A stretch of DNA of 10,718 nt from Candidatus Omnitrophota bacterium (GCA_024543015.1 JAMXCY010000022.1:1-10718), one strand, 5' to 3'; counted from the first letter of the stretch, positions 1-6,919 are shown. The notes: generated from the letters alone by a model not told the origin. Program-made: numbers and translations.

Positions 1-480
1 AAGCCTGATTGCCCGGATAAGGCGCAAGGGGTCTTCTTTGAATCTGGCAGCAGCACCTCCTATGGCCCGAATCATCTTTTTACGAATATCTTCCCTGCCG
101 CCCACTAAATCAATAATCTTGAGTCTAACCGGGTCATAAACCAACCCGTTGATAGTAAAATCTCTTAAGGCCGTATCGTCCACCAAAGAACTCAAGGACT
201 GATTTCCCTTTTTGCCTCTAAAGCTAGAAATCTGAAAACCTATTTTTTCTTTGACTAACAGCAGCGTGCCAAATTTTTCTCCCAGAGCAATAGTTTTTTT
301 GGGGAAAATTTTCTTTATTTGTTGCGGCCGGGCAGAGGTAACAATATCGAAGTCTTTGGGTGTCTTGCGCATAGCCACATCCCTTACGCAACCACCAACA
401 AAGTAGGCCGCAAATCCATTGCGCCGTAATTTCTGCACAATCCCTGTAGCCAACCTCTTAATTTTAGTATTGTTTTCCAT
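1..480 (-). CDS. cca: CCA-adding enzyme / poly(A) polymerase family nucleotidyltransferase, N-terminal part (cut by window edge)
   Basis: The first 160 residues are present; the gene runs off the left edge. They form the class II nucleotidyltransferase head domain, which adds CCA (or A) to RNA 3' ends in the cytoplasm. Visible motifs are FVGGCVRD (residues 27-34), PKDFD (41-45) with the two metal-binding aspartates D43 and D45, GEKFGTLLL (67-75), RDFTINGLVYD (106-116) and the closing EDPLRLIRAIRL (149-160). The FGT segment resembles CCA-adding enzymes more than Escherichia coli-type PcnB, but the specificity-deciding downstream domain is missing, so poly(A) polymerase or A-adding enzyme remain possible. 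The ATG start lies 9 bp after the radical SAM stop codon. A GGAG inside that gene's last codons is about 14 nt upstream, rather far. It is the third gene of the pabBC operon and has no promoter of its own that I can see. Confidence 0.9.
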   Translation of the reverse strand, partial: MENNTKIKRLATGIVQKLRRNGFAAYFVGGCVRDVAMRKTPKDFDIVTSARPQQIKKIFPKKTIALGEKFGTLLLVKEKIGFQISSFRGKKGNQSLSSLVDDTALRDFTINGLVYDPVRLKIIDLVGGREDIRKKMIRAIGGAAARFKEDPLRLIRAIRL

Positions 481-489
481 CTTACAAAA

Positions 490-1428
490 TTACACTCCTG
501 CGATAGATTCAATTTTGCCGCCTAAGGTTTTAAAAAGATGGGCTTCGGAATCGCAAGGGTTGCAGAAACCAAAATCCTGGCAGGGGGAATATTCCCTAGG
601 AATATGCACGTTCACCTCGTCTTCAAAAAGGTTTCCTAATCTTTCTTTGTGTGCGGCGTATAGCTTATAATGACAATTATAAATATCGCCATTGGGGGCA
701 ATCAAGACCTTATCGCTATGGCAAAAGATGGATGAAGCCTTCTCTTGGCCAAATCCTTCCTGATAGAGTGCATAATTGTAAATTCCGTCTTTCTGGTCTT
801 GCTCTACATTATAGTCAGACGCCCGAGGATACAAACTGCCTTGATGAAATCCTAAAAAGCGCTGCAGTTTTACCCGCGGATGTATCTTTAAAAGCTGTTT
901 TTTATAATCGAGGGCCTGATCTAAATAAGCGGGGTGAGCGACAAGAAAAAGCGTGTGCACATTGACTCTGGAGCGTTTTAGCTTTTGCACATTGGCAATA
1001 AATCTGTCTAAGGGCGTATGAATAAAATGCAAAGAGCCGTTAAATCTTAGCCTGGCCTTATGCTTAATCTGCTTAAAATCGGTCTGCTGATTAAAAAATG
1101 GGGAATCAAAATTAGAGGTAACGGTAAGCTTGTAGTTTTTGTCCAGATTATTAATCACATAGAGAAAGTCCGGATAAATTGTGGGCTCGCCTCCCAAAAT
1201 AGAAAGTTTCTTAATGCGCGCAGGGCGTAAGAATCTCTTCTTGGTCCTGTTGGATATAGCGTTGAGTGCTTCTACCCACTCTTTGCCCGCGAGGCTGTGA
1301 TAACATGCCAAGGGTTTTTGAGGCAAAGAAATCTTCTGAATACAATATGGACACCTCAAATTGCAGCCTAAGCTCAAAAACACGCCCCAGAAAGCCGTAA
1401 AATGCGAGTCAATGATTTTTGCCTTCAA
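490..1428 (-). CDS. Radical SAM protein with SPASM-like C-terminal cysteine cluster
   Basis: This 312-residue protein carries the radical SAM signature C22-x3-C26-x2-C29 (CNLRCPYC), which binds the [4Fe-4S] cluster that cleaves S-adenosylmethionine, and the SAM-contacting GGEP motif (79-82). The C-terminal part has C236-x10-G-x4-C252, the form that opens SPASM/twitch domains, then LGN and three more cysteines (C283, C289, C292). This suggests an auxiliary Fe-S cluster, perhaps not a full seven-cysteine SPASM set. Family members modify peptides, proteins or small molecules; the substrate here cannot be named. No small precursor-peptide gene is visible beside it. The start is TTG, supported by AGAGG six nt upstream; no ATG lies between it and the cluster motif. 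It overlaps the end of pabBC by 20 bp in another frame, implying translational coupling. An activating-enzyme role is an alternative. Confidence 0.88.
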   Translation of the reverse strand: MKAKIIDSHFTAFWGVFLSLGCNLRCPYCIQKISLPQKPLACYHSLAGKEWVEALNAISNRTKKRFLRPARIKKLSILGGEPTIYPDFLYVINNLDKNYKLTVTSNFDSPFFNQQTDFKQIKHKARLRFNGSLHFIHTPLDRFIANVQKLKRSRVNVHTLFLVAHPAYLDQALDYKKQLLKIHPRVKLQRFLGFHQGSLYPRASDYNVEQDQKDGIYNYALYQEGFGQEKASSIFCHSDKVLIAPNGDIYNCHYKLYAAHKERLGNLFEDEVNVHIPREYSPCQDFGFCNPCDSEAHLFKTLGGKIESIAGV

Positions 1429-3310
1429 GATACACCTCTACCAATCCTCTCACTGAATTCGATAAATAGATTTTTTCAGCAGTCAATAAGTCTCTTTTAC
1501 GCAGAGTTTTCTCTTTAAGCGGATAATTACCCAAAGAGAACATATGTCTCCTGTACACCCCGTCTAAAAGGCCGCATTTTACCGGAGGAGTGTAAAGCCT
1601 TCCACCTTTTCTGATAAAGATGTTGGAAATTGCTCCTTCAGTAATTTGGTCTTTTTCGTTAGTAAAAATAATGTCGTAGAAACCGGCGCCAGCTGCCCTT
1701 GCGTATTCCCGGTCATAGGTTTTCCGATTAGTGGTTTTATGATAAAGAAAAGGATTTTGCGAATCAGTCTTTTTGCGAGAAAAACAAACCTTCTGTTTTA
1801 GCCCCTCTGGCGCTTTCAATGCAGATGATTCAAGGTTAATTTTTCCGTTTTTATCCAAAATCAAGCGCGCTTTATAATTATGCTTACCAAAAGTCTTCCC
1901 GAGCTTCATTAATGCAGCGAGAATCTCTCTTTTATTATAGACAAAACCAAAATATCCCGCCGAATTTTCTAACCTGGCCAGATGGGCATCCATTAGTAAG
2001 TAGCCTCCCTCTGCCTGCCAGAGCAGAGTCTCAATCAGTTGAAAATCTTGAGACTGTTTGGTGAGAAAATCTGCCTTTAGGCGGCATTCAGCGTATTCAC
2101 TTTTGGCACTAGAGTCATAAACAATACCGCTGCCTACACCCATTTCTCCGCATTTGCCGGGCTTATCTAACAAAATAGTCCGGATAGCCACATTAAATGC
2201 GCCGGATCTCTCCGGCGAGAAGAAACCAATGCTTCCCGTATACACATTGCGCGGTTCTTTCTCCAGACACTTGATTATTTCCATTGTCTTAATCTTAGGG
2301 GCCCCCGTTACCGAGCCGGAGGGAAAAATATGACTGAACATATCGAAAGCTGAGTAACGAGAATGCAGGCGGCTTTCTATATCCGAGGTCATCTGGGCAA
2401 TGGTCTGGTATCTTTCCACATTGAACAGGCGGGGAACCCTTACGCTGCCGGTAGTTGAAATTCTTCCTAAATCGTTGCGCAACAAATCCACAATCATTAA
2501 ATTCTCACTTCTGTTTTTAGGGCAATTTTCTAACCTTTGGGCAATTTCCTTATCTTCTTTTAAGTCTTTCCCTCGGCTGGCTGTGCCCTTCATTGGCCGG
2601 GTAAGAATTAGCTGTCCTTTTTTTCTAAAAAATAATTCAGGCGAAAAGGAAAGGATAAAATAGCGGCCCGCCTTAATCATCGCCGAATAGGAAACGGCCT
2701 GGTTGTTGCGTAAATTAAGATAGAGCTCATTCGGCGAACCCCAAAATGAAAACTTAAGTTTGAAAGTATAATTTACCTGATAGGTAAAGCCCCGGGCAAT
2801 TAAATCTTTGATCTTGGCGATTGCTTTTATATATGAGTCTTGAGAAATGCTGGGTCTGATATTTTTTAATCTGTAATTTTTCCTTGTGCTCTTTTTGTTT
2901 AAACCAATTCGCTTGATCAATGCGCGTGACTTCGCCGAAGATATCTTAAAATCGGCTCGGCGATGGTCGTAAATCAGTGGTTCTTTATAAACCCCAAACC
3001 ACAACAGTGGAAAATCATAACTTTGCTTGTGCCTAAGCTTCTGTTCAAAGGCCTCCCCGGCTTCATAAGAAAGAAAGCCGGCAACATACCGGCCCTGCTT
3101 TAAGGCTTTATCCAATTCAGCAAAGCAATCCCCTATCCGGGCTATCTTAAAGGTAGAAACTACTCTTTCCGGTCTTAAAAAAACATAGCTTAAGCGGTTC
3201 TCTTTATCGCAACGGGCAGTTTCCAGAAAGACAAAGTCCTCCTCCCTGCTCAACAACCTCAAGATAGCTTCTACAGGAAATTCCTTTTTCATAGACGCAT
3301 ATTTTAGCAT
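1409..3310 (-). CDS. pabB: Fused aminodeoxychorismate synthase component I and aminodeoxychorismate lyase (PabB-PabC)
   Basis: A 633-residue cytosolic fusion that should turn chorismate plus ammonia into 4-amino-4-deoxychorismate and then into 4-aminobenzoate and pyruvate for folate synthesis. Residues about 1-420 are the chorismate-binding half: PMKGT (239-243), whose lysine K241 is typical of PabB where anthranilate synthase TrpE has alanine, then ENLMIVDLLRNDLGR (269-283), FPSGSVTGAPK (329-339) and EYAECRLKAD (405-414). Residues about 423-633 are a fold-type IV PLP enzyme: YHKTTNRKTYD (523-533) with K525 as likely Schiff-base lysine, ITEGAISNIFI (556-566) and LLDGVYRR (581-588). No glutaminase domain is present, so PabA must come from elsewhere. 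It is first in the operon. The first ATG is kept, though its Shine-Dalgarno is weak; a second ATG lies six codons later at 3292-3290. Confidence 0.94.
   Translation of the reverse strand: MLKYASMKKEFPVEAILRLLSREEDFVFLETARCDKENRLSYVFLRPERVVSTFKIARIGDCFAELDKALKQGRYVAGFLSYEAGEAFEQKLRHKQSYDFPLLWFGVYKEPLIYDHRRADFKISSAKSRALIKRIGLNKKSTRKNYRLKNIRPSISQDSYIKAIAKIKDLIARGFTYQVNYTFKLKFSFWGSPNELYLNLRNNQAVSYSAMIKAGRYFILSFSPELFFRKKGQLILTRPMKGTASRGKDLKEDKEIAQRLENCPKNRSENLMIVDLLRNDLGRISTTGSVRVPRLFNVERYQTIAQMTSDIESRLHSRYSAFDMFSHIFPSGSVTGAPKIKTMEIIKCLEKEPRNVYTGSIGFFSPERSGAFNVAIRTILLDKPGKCGEMGVGSGIVYDSSAKSEYAECRLKADFLTKQSQDFQLIETLLWQAEGGYLLMDAHLARLENSAGYFGFVYNKREILAALMKLGKTFGKHNYKARLILDKNGKINLESSALKAPEGLKQKVCFSRKKTDSQNPFLYHKTTNRKTYDREYARAAGAGFYDIIFTNEKDQITEGAISNIFIRKGGRLYTPPVKCGLLDGVYRRHMFSLGNYPLKEKTLRKRDLLTAEKIYLSNSVRGLVEVYLEGKNH
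1435..1439 (-). promoter_or_regulatory. Ribosome binding site that decides the TTG start of the radical SAM gene
   Basis: AGAGG on the minus strand sits six nt before the TTG at 1428-1426. It lies inside the last codons of pabBC, so ribosomes finishing pabBC are delivered directly to it. This supports the unusual TTG start. Confidence 0.6.
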
Positions 3311-3373
3311 CTTTTAGGCAATTTTGCACGTCTTTTTGTAAGCTAATAAATATTGACGAATCAACCTAAAAGA
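3310..3373. repeat. 9-bp inverted repeat spanning the divergent promoter region
   Basis: TCTTTTAGG at 3310-3318 is the exact reverse complement of CCTAAAAGA at 3365-3373, with 46 bp between. The right arm lies in the spacer of the plus-strand promoter. The left arm abuts the pabBC start codon and includes its first base. It could be a pair of operator half-sites or, in the pabBC mRNA, a long-loop hairpin hiding the start. A 9-bp match in AT-rich DNA may also be chance. Confidence 0.35.
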
Positions 3374-3381
3374 CTTATACT
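3353..3381 (+). promoter_or_regulatory. Sigma70-type promoter for the gene starting at 3426
   Basis: TTGACG (3353-3358) and TATACT (3376-3381) match the -35 and -10 consensus at five of six bases each, with an ideal 17-nt spacer. Transcription would start near 3388, giving a leader of about 38 nt. One arm of a 9-bp inverted repeat lies within the spacer. Confidence 0.7.
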
Positions 3382-3386
3382 ATTTA

Positions 3387-3415
3387 TATATAAAATGAAC
3401 TTGCATTCTAAACAA
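3387..3415 (-). promoter_or_regulatory. Candidate sigma70-type promoter for the pabBC operon
   Basis: On the minus strand, TTGTTT (3415-3410) and TATATA (3392-3387) are separated by exactly 17 nt. A start near 3380 would leave a leader of about 70 nt. It overlaps the opposing promoter and the ribosome binding site of the plus-strand gene. The boxes are moderate matches in an AT-rich spacer, so the call is tentative. Confidence 0.4.
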
Positions 3416-3419
3416 GGAG
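3414..3419 (+). promoter_or_regulatory. Strong ribosome binding site for the gene at 3426
   Basis: AAGGAG lies six nt before the ATG at 3426, an ideal Shine-Dalgarno spacing, which fixes this start. Confidence 0.8.
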
Positions 3420-3425
3420 CGATTT

Positions 3426-4751
3426 ATGCCAGAGATACCTAATGAAAAAAAAGATCACGCCTCCCAGCAGCTTTCTCCCCAAGACAAAAAAACGTTCTCT
3501 AATCTAGCCAAGTTTTTAAGCCGGGCCTTTGTGCAGACCCAGACCTTTGGCATCGAGCATCCCATGACCAAGCAACCCATTGAACGATGCTTTGATATTT
3601 TAGATACCGCAATAAAGGAGAAAGGAAATATCATCCTTTATATTGTCGAAAAGAAGTTAAGGTACGGCAATACCATCTTAGAGGAGAAAAATCCGGTTGT
3701 GGATAGATTAATTTCTCTGTTTATTACTGTGCAGCTGGTAAGTTTGGAGTTTGAGAAAGGATTCAGCCGAGAGGATTTTTTAAAGCTCTTAAGTATATTT
3801 GCGGTTAAACCCGATGACATTGTAGCTGCCGGAGGAGTAAAAAAATTAGTCAAAGAAAAACAAATCGGGCATTTAAAAATTAATCCTATCAAATATGAGT
3901 TAATCGGCGTGGACGAGAAGGTCGTTTCCGAAAAGGCAAATATTGCCGAAGAGGCCCTGGCAGACTTAGAAAAACAAATAGCCAAAAAAGAGGCCCAGCC
4001 TGAAGAAAAGAAGTCCAAAGAGGAAGAAGAAAAAGATAAATTATTAGCTTTAATAGATAAGTCCTTAAAGGAGGAAGCCGATCAGTCTCTTTTTGTCGAT
4101 AAACTCACGGAAAATCCTCTGGAAGTGGTCAATTTAATCATTGAGGCCATCCGGATGATCAATAAAGTTGGCGGAGAAAATGCCAAGCCAATTCTTTCTT
4201 CCATAATTAATAAACTTGCCCTTGTCGGCGATGACCTCTATCGCTGTTTAACAGATGGCAAAGAGGTGCCGGAAGGCGTAAAAGAGACCTATAAAGCAGC
4301 CGGGACCTTAGGCAAGGAATTGACCAAACAGATAAAGAATATCAAGGTGGCCCCTGAATTAGATAGTGCGGTCCAAGAAATGACTAATGTCTTGACTGTC
4401 CTGCTTGATCAAATAGAAGCGCAAAAACTACTTTCTTCATTTTTAAAGGGAAAAATAACTCTCGTTAAGAAGGCTAAACTTTTAAAAAAGATAACGCAGA
4501 GAGAAAAGACCTCTTCTGAATTTGGCTTGATGATGAAAAAACTACTCACCTTAAAAGGGATGTCCGAAGAAGAGGTTCGGGACTTAATCGATAGAAAAGA
4601 AGAGATTTTAAAAGAACTAACACAAGAAAAGAATAGCGCTCTTACCCAAGACCTAATTTCAACCTTGCAAAAACTAAAAGACGGCCAGATGGATATGGAT
4701 CAGGCCGTGACCAAGCTAAAAGAATTTTTAGGGAAAAAACCGACTAAATAA
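3426..4751 (+). CDS. Uncharacterised helical, charged cytosolic protein
   Basis: I do not recognise a named family for this 441-residue protein. It has no signal peptide, no clear membrane segment and no catalytic motif. Residues about 20-165 look like a folded module: an amphipathic helix (LAKFLSRAFVQTQTFG), a GIEHPMT motif (42-48), a beta-like stretch around NIILYIVEKKLRYGN (68-82), then NPVVDRL and a segment around FEKGFSREDFLKLLSIFA (109-126). From memory this plan resembles an N-terminal module seen in uncharacterised bacterial proteins with HEAT or HD domains; that is inference. Residues about 170-220 are Lys/Glu-rich, probably coiled coil or linker, and about 225-440 is all helix, possibly HEAT-like. 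It is transcribed alone from a good promoter, divergent from pabBC. Its TAA touches the stop codon of the convergent ATP-grasp gene. Confidence 0.85.
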   Translation: MPEIPNEKKDHASQQLSPQDKKTFSNLAKFLSRAFVQTQTFGIEHPMTKQPIERCFDILDTAIKEKGNIILYIVEKKLRYGNTILEEKNPVVDRLISLFITVQLVSLEFEKGFSREDFLKLLSIFAVKPDDIVAAGGVKKLVKEKQIGHLKINPIKYELIGVDEKVVSEKANIAEEALADLEKQIAKKEAQPEEKKSKEEEEKDKLLALIDKSLKEEADQSLFVDKLTENPLEVVNLIIEAIRMINKVGGENAKPILSSIINKLALVGDDLYRCLTDGKEVPEGVKETYKAAGTLGKELTKQIKNIKVAPELDSAVQEMTNVLTVLLDQIEAQKLLSSFLKGKITLVKKAKLLKKITQREKTSSEFGLMMKKLLTLKGMSEEEVRDLIDRKEEILKELTQEKNSALTQDLISTLQKLKDGQMDMDQAVTKLKEFLGKKPTK

Positions 4752-5807
4752 TTATTTTACCAAATACTCGAGCAAGCACTTCATCAAATCAAATCCTTTT
4801 TCATACCCGGGAAAGGCATTTCCTTCCAGTACATAGGCGCGCTTCAAACCCTTAGAAAATATGACATCTATCCCGGCGAAATTTAGCTTCTGCGCGCGAG
4901 CTGCCCTTTTGGCTAATCTTTCTACCCGGGTAATCTTTTCTTTAGCAATACTGCGCAAGATTGTCTTTCTTTTGTCAATCCTGCCGCCCTGGGACCAATT
5001 TGTAACCAAAGAGCCTACCGGCGAAGACTTCGCGTACAAATAAACTACCCTGCCAAACATAACATATATCCTGAAATCAAATCTTCTTTTTTTTAATACT
5101 GCCGACTCGATCGCCTCTTCGCAGATAAACCCCTTTTTAAGAAGCTGCTCAATAAATCCCTGCCTATCTTTAATCCGGGTACATCTCCAGTTAAAGTCGC
5201 CAAGGCGGCTTAAGACTTCGCCTTTGCGGAAAATGAAATTGGAAATCACTTTTTCTTTATCTATGTAAGTAATACCTTTGCCCATTGAGCCAAATCTGGG
5301 TTTGATATATAATCTTAAACCCTTATCTATTAGTCTTTGAACATCTCTGAACGAGCTGGCTTTTATCGTCCGAGGCGTAGGAACCGCATTTTTGTTCAAC
5401 AGGTCTTTGCTGGCCTGTTTATCCCTATCTAAGTAGCAGGCCTCCGGAGGGTTTAGGTACTTTATTTTTTTATGCCGGTAAGAGCTGTATATTATGCTCT
5501 TTACTTTTCTAAAGAAGGCCTTAAATTGGCGTCCGAAGTCTTTATCACCGTAGATTCGCCCATCCGGATAAATCTCGATTTCGCGATTCCAGTATTGATA
5601 AGGAAAGAAGAAGACTATTCTGATGAAAGACGATTCTAGACGGGGAAGTTTGCCGGTTAAAAGCTGAGCGTAGCTTACTACCTTAAGTTCAATCTTGCCC
5701 TTTTTAGCCAGCCTTTGCGCATATTCTATAAACGCGGCAAAAGAAACATAGGGCCTTCTCTTGGTTATTTTCTCATCACCTATGACCAGCAAAGCTTTCT
5801 TCTTCAT
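4752..5807 (-). CDS. ATP-grasp family protein, RimK/YheC-D-like, probable carboxylate-amine ligase
   Basis: A 351-residue cytosolic protein with an ATP-grasp fold. Such enzymes activate a carboxylate as acyl phosphate and join it to an amine or thiol. Visible elements are the pre-grasp NPPEACYLDRDK segment (119-130), AVPTPRT (141-147), IKPRFGSMGKGI (168-179) with K169 and the glycine-rich ATP loop, ICEEAIE (228-234), FDFRIYVM (243-250), GIDVIF (312-317) and LEGNAFPG (327-334), where E328 and N330 are the usual metal ligands. The catalytic set looks intact, so it is probably active. Its substrate is unknown; peptide tailoring, amino-acid conjugation or a cell-surface role are all possible. It is second in an operon, 24 bp after the dehydrogenase stop. 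A GGAGG stands 13 nt before the ATG, rather far, but an in-frame stop upstream leaves no better start. Confidence 0.85.
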   Translation of the reverse strand: MKKKALLVIGDEKITKRRPYVSFAAFIEYAQRLAKKGKIELKVVSYAQLLTGKLPRLESSFIRIVFFFPYQYWNREIEIYPDGRIYGDKDFGRQFKAFFRKVKSIIYSSYRHKKIKYLNPPEACYLDRDKQASKDLLNKNAVPTPRTIKASSFRDVQRLIDKGLRLYIKPRFGSMGKGITYIDKEKVISNFIFRKGEVLSRLGDFNWRCTRIKDRQGFIEQLLKKGFICEEAIESAVLKKRRFDFRIYVMFGRVVYLYAKSSPVGSLVTNWSQGGRIDKRKTILRSIAKEKITRVERLAKRAARAQKLNFAGIDVIFSKGLKRAYVLEGNAFPGYEKGFDLMKCLLEYLVK

Positions 5808-5831
5808 CTTTCTAAGTAAGCCTCCGTCTAC

Positions 5832-6782
5832 TTAATAAGTATAATACTGGGGGTCGATTAATGCCTTTTTTAAATAAAGAGGCAGCCTTTCTAAAGGAAC
5901 CGAGGCTATCTTTAATAAAATAGGTAAAACCTGGCGGCTGTATCGGGCAGCGCTGGAGGTGGGAGCCAGACCCGGATAGCCAAATATGCTGATATGGGTT
6001 ACATCGTCAATAATATAAGTGGGCCTGTCGATTAAGGTAGGATGGCAGCTTTCTATGGGGCTGGGGTAATCAACAGAAAGGTCTAAGATTATCCCTCCTT
6101 TGTTCATCAGGCAAAGCATATCGCGAGTTATTAAATATTCCTTATCGTTCCTTTTCTCTTTCGGCCAGCAAAGAGCATTGACGACTATATCTTGATTTCT
6201 TAAGAAATTCCTGATGTACCTGTATTCTGACTTGCGTAAGATTTTCACCCTGGCCCCCAGATTAAAGGCTATTTTTAAGGCACCAGTGGCCACTGAACCG
6301 TAACCTAACATTAAAACACTGCAATCCGCTGGCGATTTTTTAGCCAGATGAAAGGCCATAATCATCCCCTGCTCACCAGTCATATCGCAACAACTAATTA
6401 ATCTTTCTTCAGCCCTGTTTCTAATTAATTCCATAGCGATGGCCTTGGCTTTGGCCCAAGCCAATCTTTTTACATACTGAGGATTCTGTTCGGCATGCAA
6501 CATACAGAATAAAAGATTGTTGCGTAGAAGTCTGAATTCTTCCGGTAAAGGGGGTTTCAATTTCACTACTATCTCTTTACGGAATAATTCTCTTCTGTTA
6601 GCCGTAAGTTTTACACCATTAGCTTCATACTCAGTATTGGGGATAAAGATTCTCGCCCCCAGCCCTTTTTCCACAAAGACCTGATGTCCCTCTTCAGCCA
6701 GCCTTTTTACTTCATGCGGCAGAAGTATCGGCCTTATTTCCCTGCCGTGGGCAGCAATCTCTTTAATTATAGAAATTTCCAT
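5832..6782 (-). CDS. Compact alanine dehydrogenase / N5-(carboxyethyl)ornithine synthase-like oxidoreductase
   Basis: A 316-residue member of the AlaDH/PNT family. Residues about 1-125 are the substrate domain, with K74 (VVKLKPP) and H96 (MLHAEQNP) at the positions of the alanine dehydrogenase catalytic lysine and histidine. Residues about 155-265 hold the Rossmann fold: VLMLGYGSVATG (156-167), GARVKIL (176-182), and LDLSVDYPS (233-241) with conserved D238; GYPGLAPTSSAARY (268-281) matches the family's closing motif. It is about 50 residues shorter than alanine dehydrogenase and lacks an acidic residue after the second Rossmann strand, having RKSEYR instead, which suggests NADPH. Carboxyethylornithine synthase, about 313 residues and NADPH-dependent, is the closest fit by length. 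It would condense a 2-oxo acid such as pyruvate with an amino group. The ATG is chosen over TTG three bases upstream because GGAGG lies 7 nt away. Confidence 0.82.
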   Translation of the reverse strand: MEISIIKEIAAHGREIRPILLPHEVKRLAEEGHQVFVEKGLGARIFIPNTEYEANGVKLTANRRELFRKEIVVKLKPPLPEEFRLLRNNLLFCMLHAEQNPQYVKRLAWAKAKAIAMELIRNRAEERLISCCDMTGEQGMIMAFHLAKKSPADCSVLMLGYGSVATGALKIAFNLGARVKILRKSEYRYIRNFLRNQDIVVNALCWPKEKRNDKEYLITRDMLCLMNKGGIILDLSVDYPSPIESCHPTLIDRPTYIIDDVTHISIFGYPGLAPTSSAARYSRQVLPILLKIASVPLERLPLYLKKALIDPQYYTY

Positions 6783-6789
6783 CAATATA

Positions 6790-6794
6790 CCTCC
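6790..6794 (-). promoter_or_regulatory. Ribosome binding site deciding the dehydrogenase start
   Basis: GGAGG on the minus strand is 7 nt before the ATG at 6782 but only 4 nt before the overlapping TTG at 6785. The ATG is therefore the better start. Confidence 0.7.
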
Positions 6795-6831
6795 GCTTGG
6801 CTTCCTTTCTCTGTCTGGTTAATGGGGCACT

Positions 6832-6860
6832 ATTATACCGCCAAAGTCAAAACTTTTCAA
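6832..6860 (-). promoter_or_regulatory. Sigma70-type promoter for the dehydrogenase / ATP-grasp operon
   Basis: On the minus strand TTGAAA (6860-6855) and a perfect TATAAT (6837-6832) are 17 nt apart. The predicted start near 6825 leaves a leader of about 43 nt carrying the GGAGG. This is the best-matching promoter in the window. Confidence 0.7.
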
Positions 6861-6882
6861 CAACTTATAATTAAATTCGGGC

Positions 6883-6911
6883 TTTATCTTAGCGGCACGC
6901 TATAGTATAAT
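6883..6911 (+). promoter_or_regulatory. Candidate promoter for the helicase, placed for leaderless transcription
   Basis: A perfect TATAAT at 6906-6911 has a weak -35 candidate, TTTATC (6883-6888), 17 nt upstream. Transcription would begin about seven bases after the -10 box, near 6918, almost at the ATG at 6920. No Shine-Dalgarno is present. Confidence 0.5.
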
Positions 6912-6919
6912 ATAGTCTA

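Noticed and set aside
419..965. Open frames on the plus strand
   Set aside because: They lie opposite the cca and radical SAM genes, which have clear family motifs. The encoded proteins match nothing recognisable.
2400..2663. Plus-strand open frame of 87 codons
   Set aside because: It is fully antisense to the catalytic core of PabB.
3638..4018. Minus-strand open frame of 126 codons
   Set aside because: It mirrors the Lys/Glu-rich gene on the plus strand, which has promoter and ribosome binding site. The reverse frame has no support.
6783..6785. TTG as the start of the dehydrogenase gene
   Set aside because: It is only 4 nt from GGAGG, while the next codon is ATG at the ideal 7 nt.
6866..6871. 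Second TATAAT on the plus strand upstream of the helicase
   Set aside because: No -35 match at 16-18 nt. The TATAAT at 6906-6911 is closer to the start and preferred, though use of this one would create a leader and weaken the leaderless idea.
6684..6905. Plus-strand open frame of 73 codons between dehydrogenase and helicase
   Set aside because: It overlaps the dehydrogenase start and its promoter, has no family signal and no ribosome binding site.
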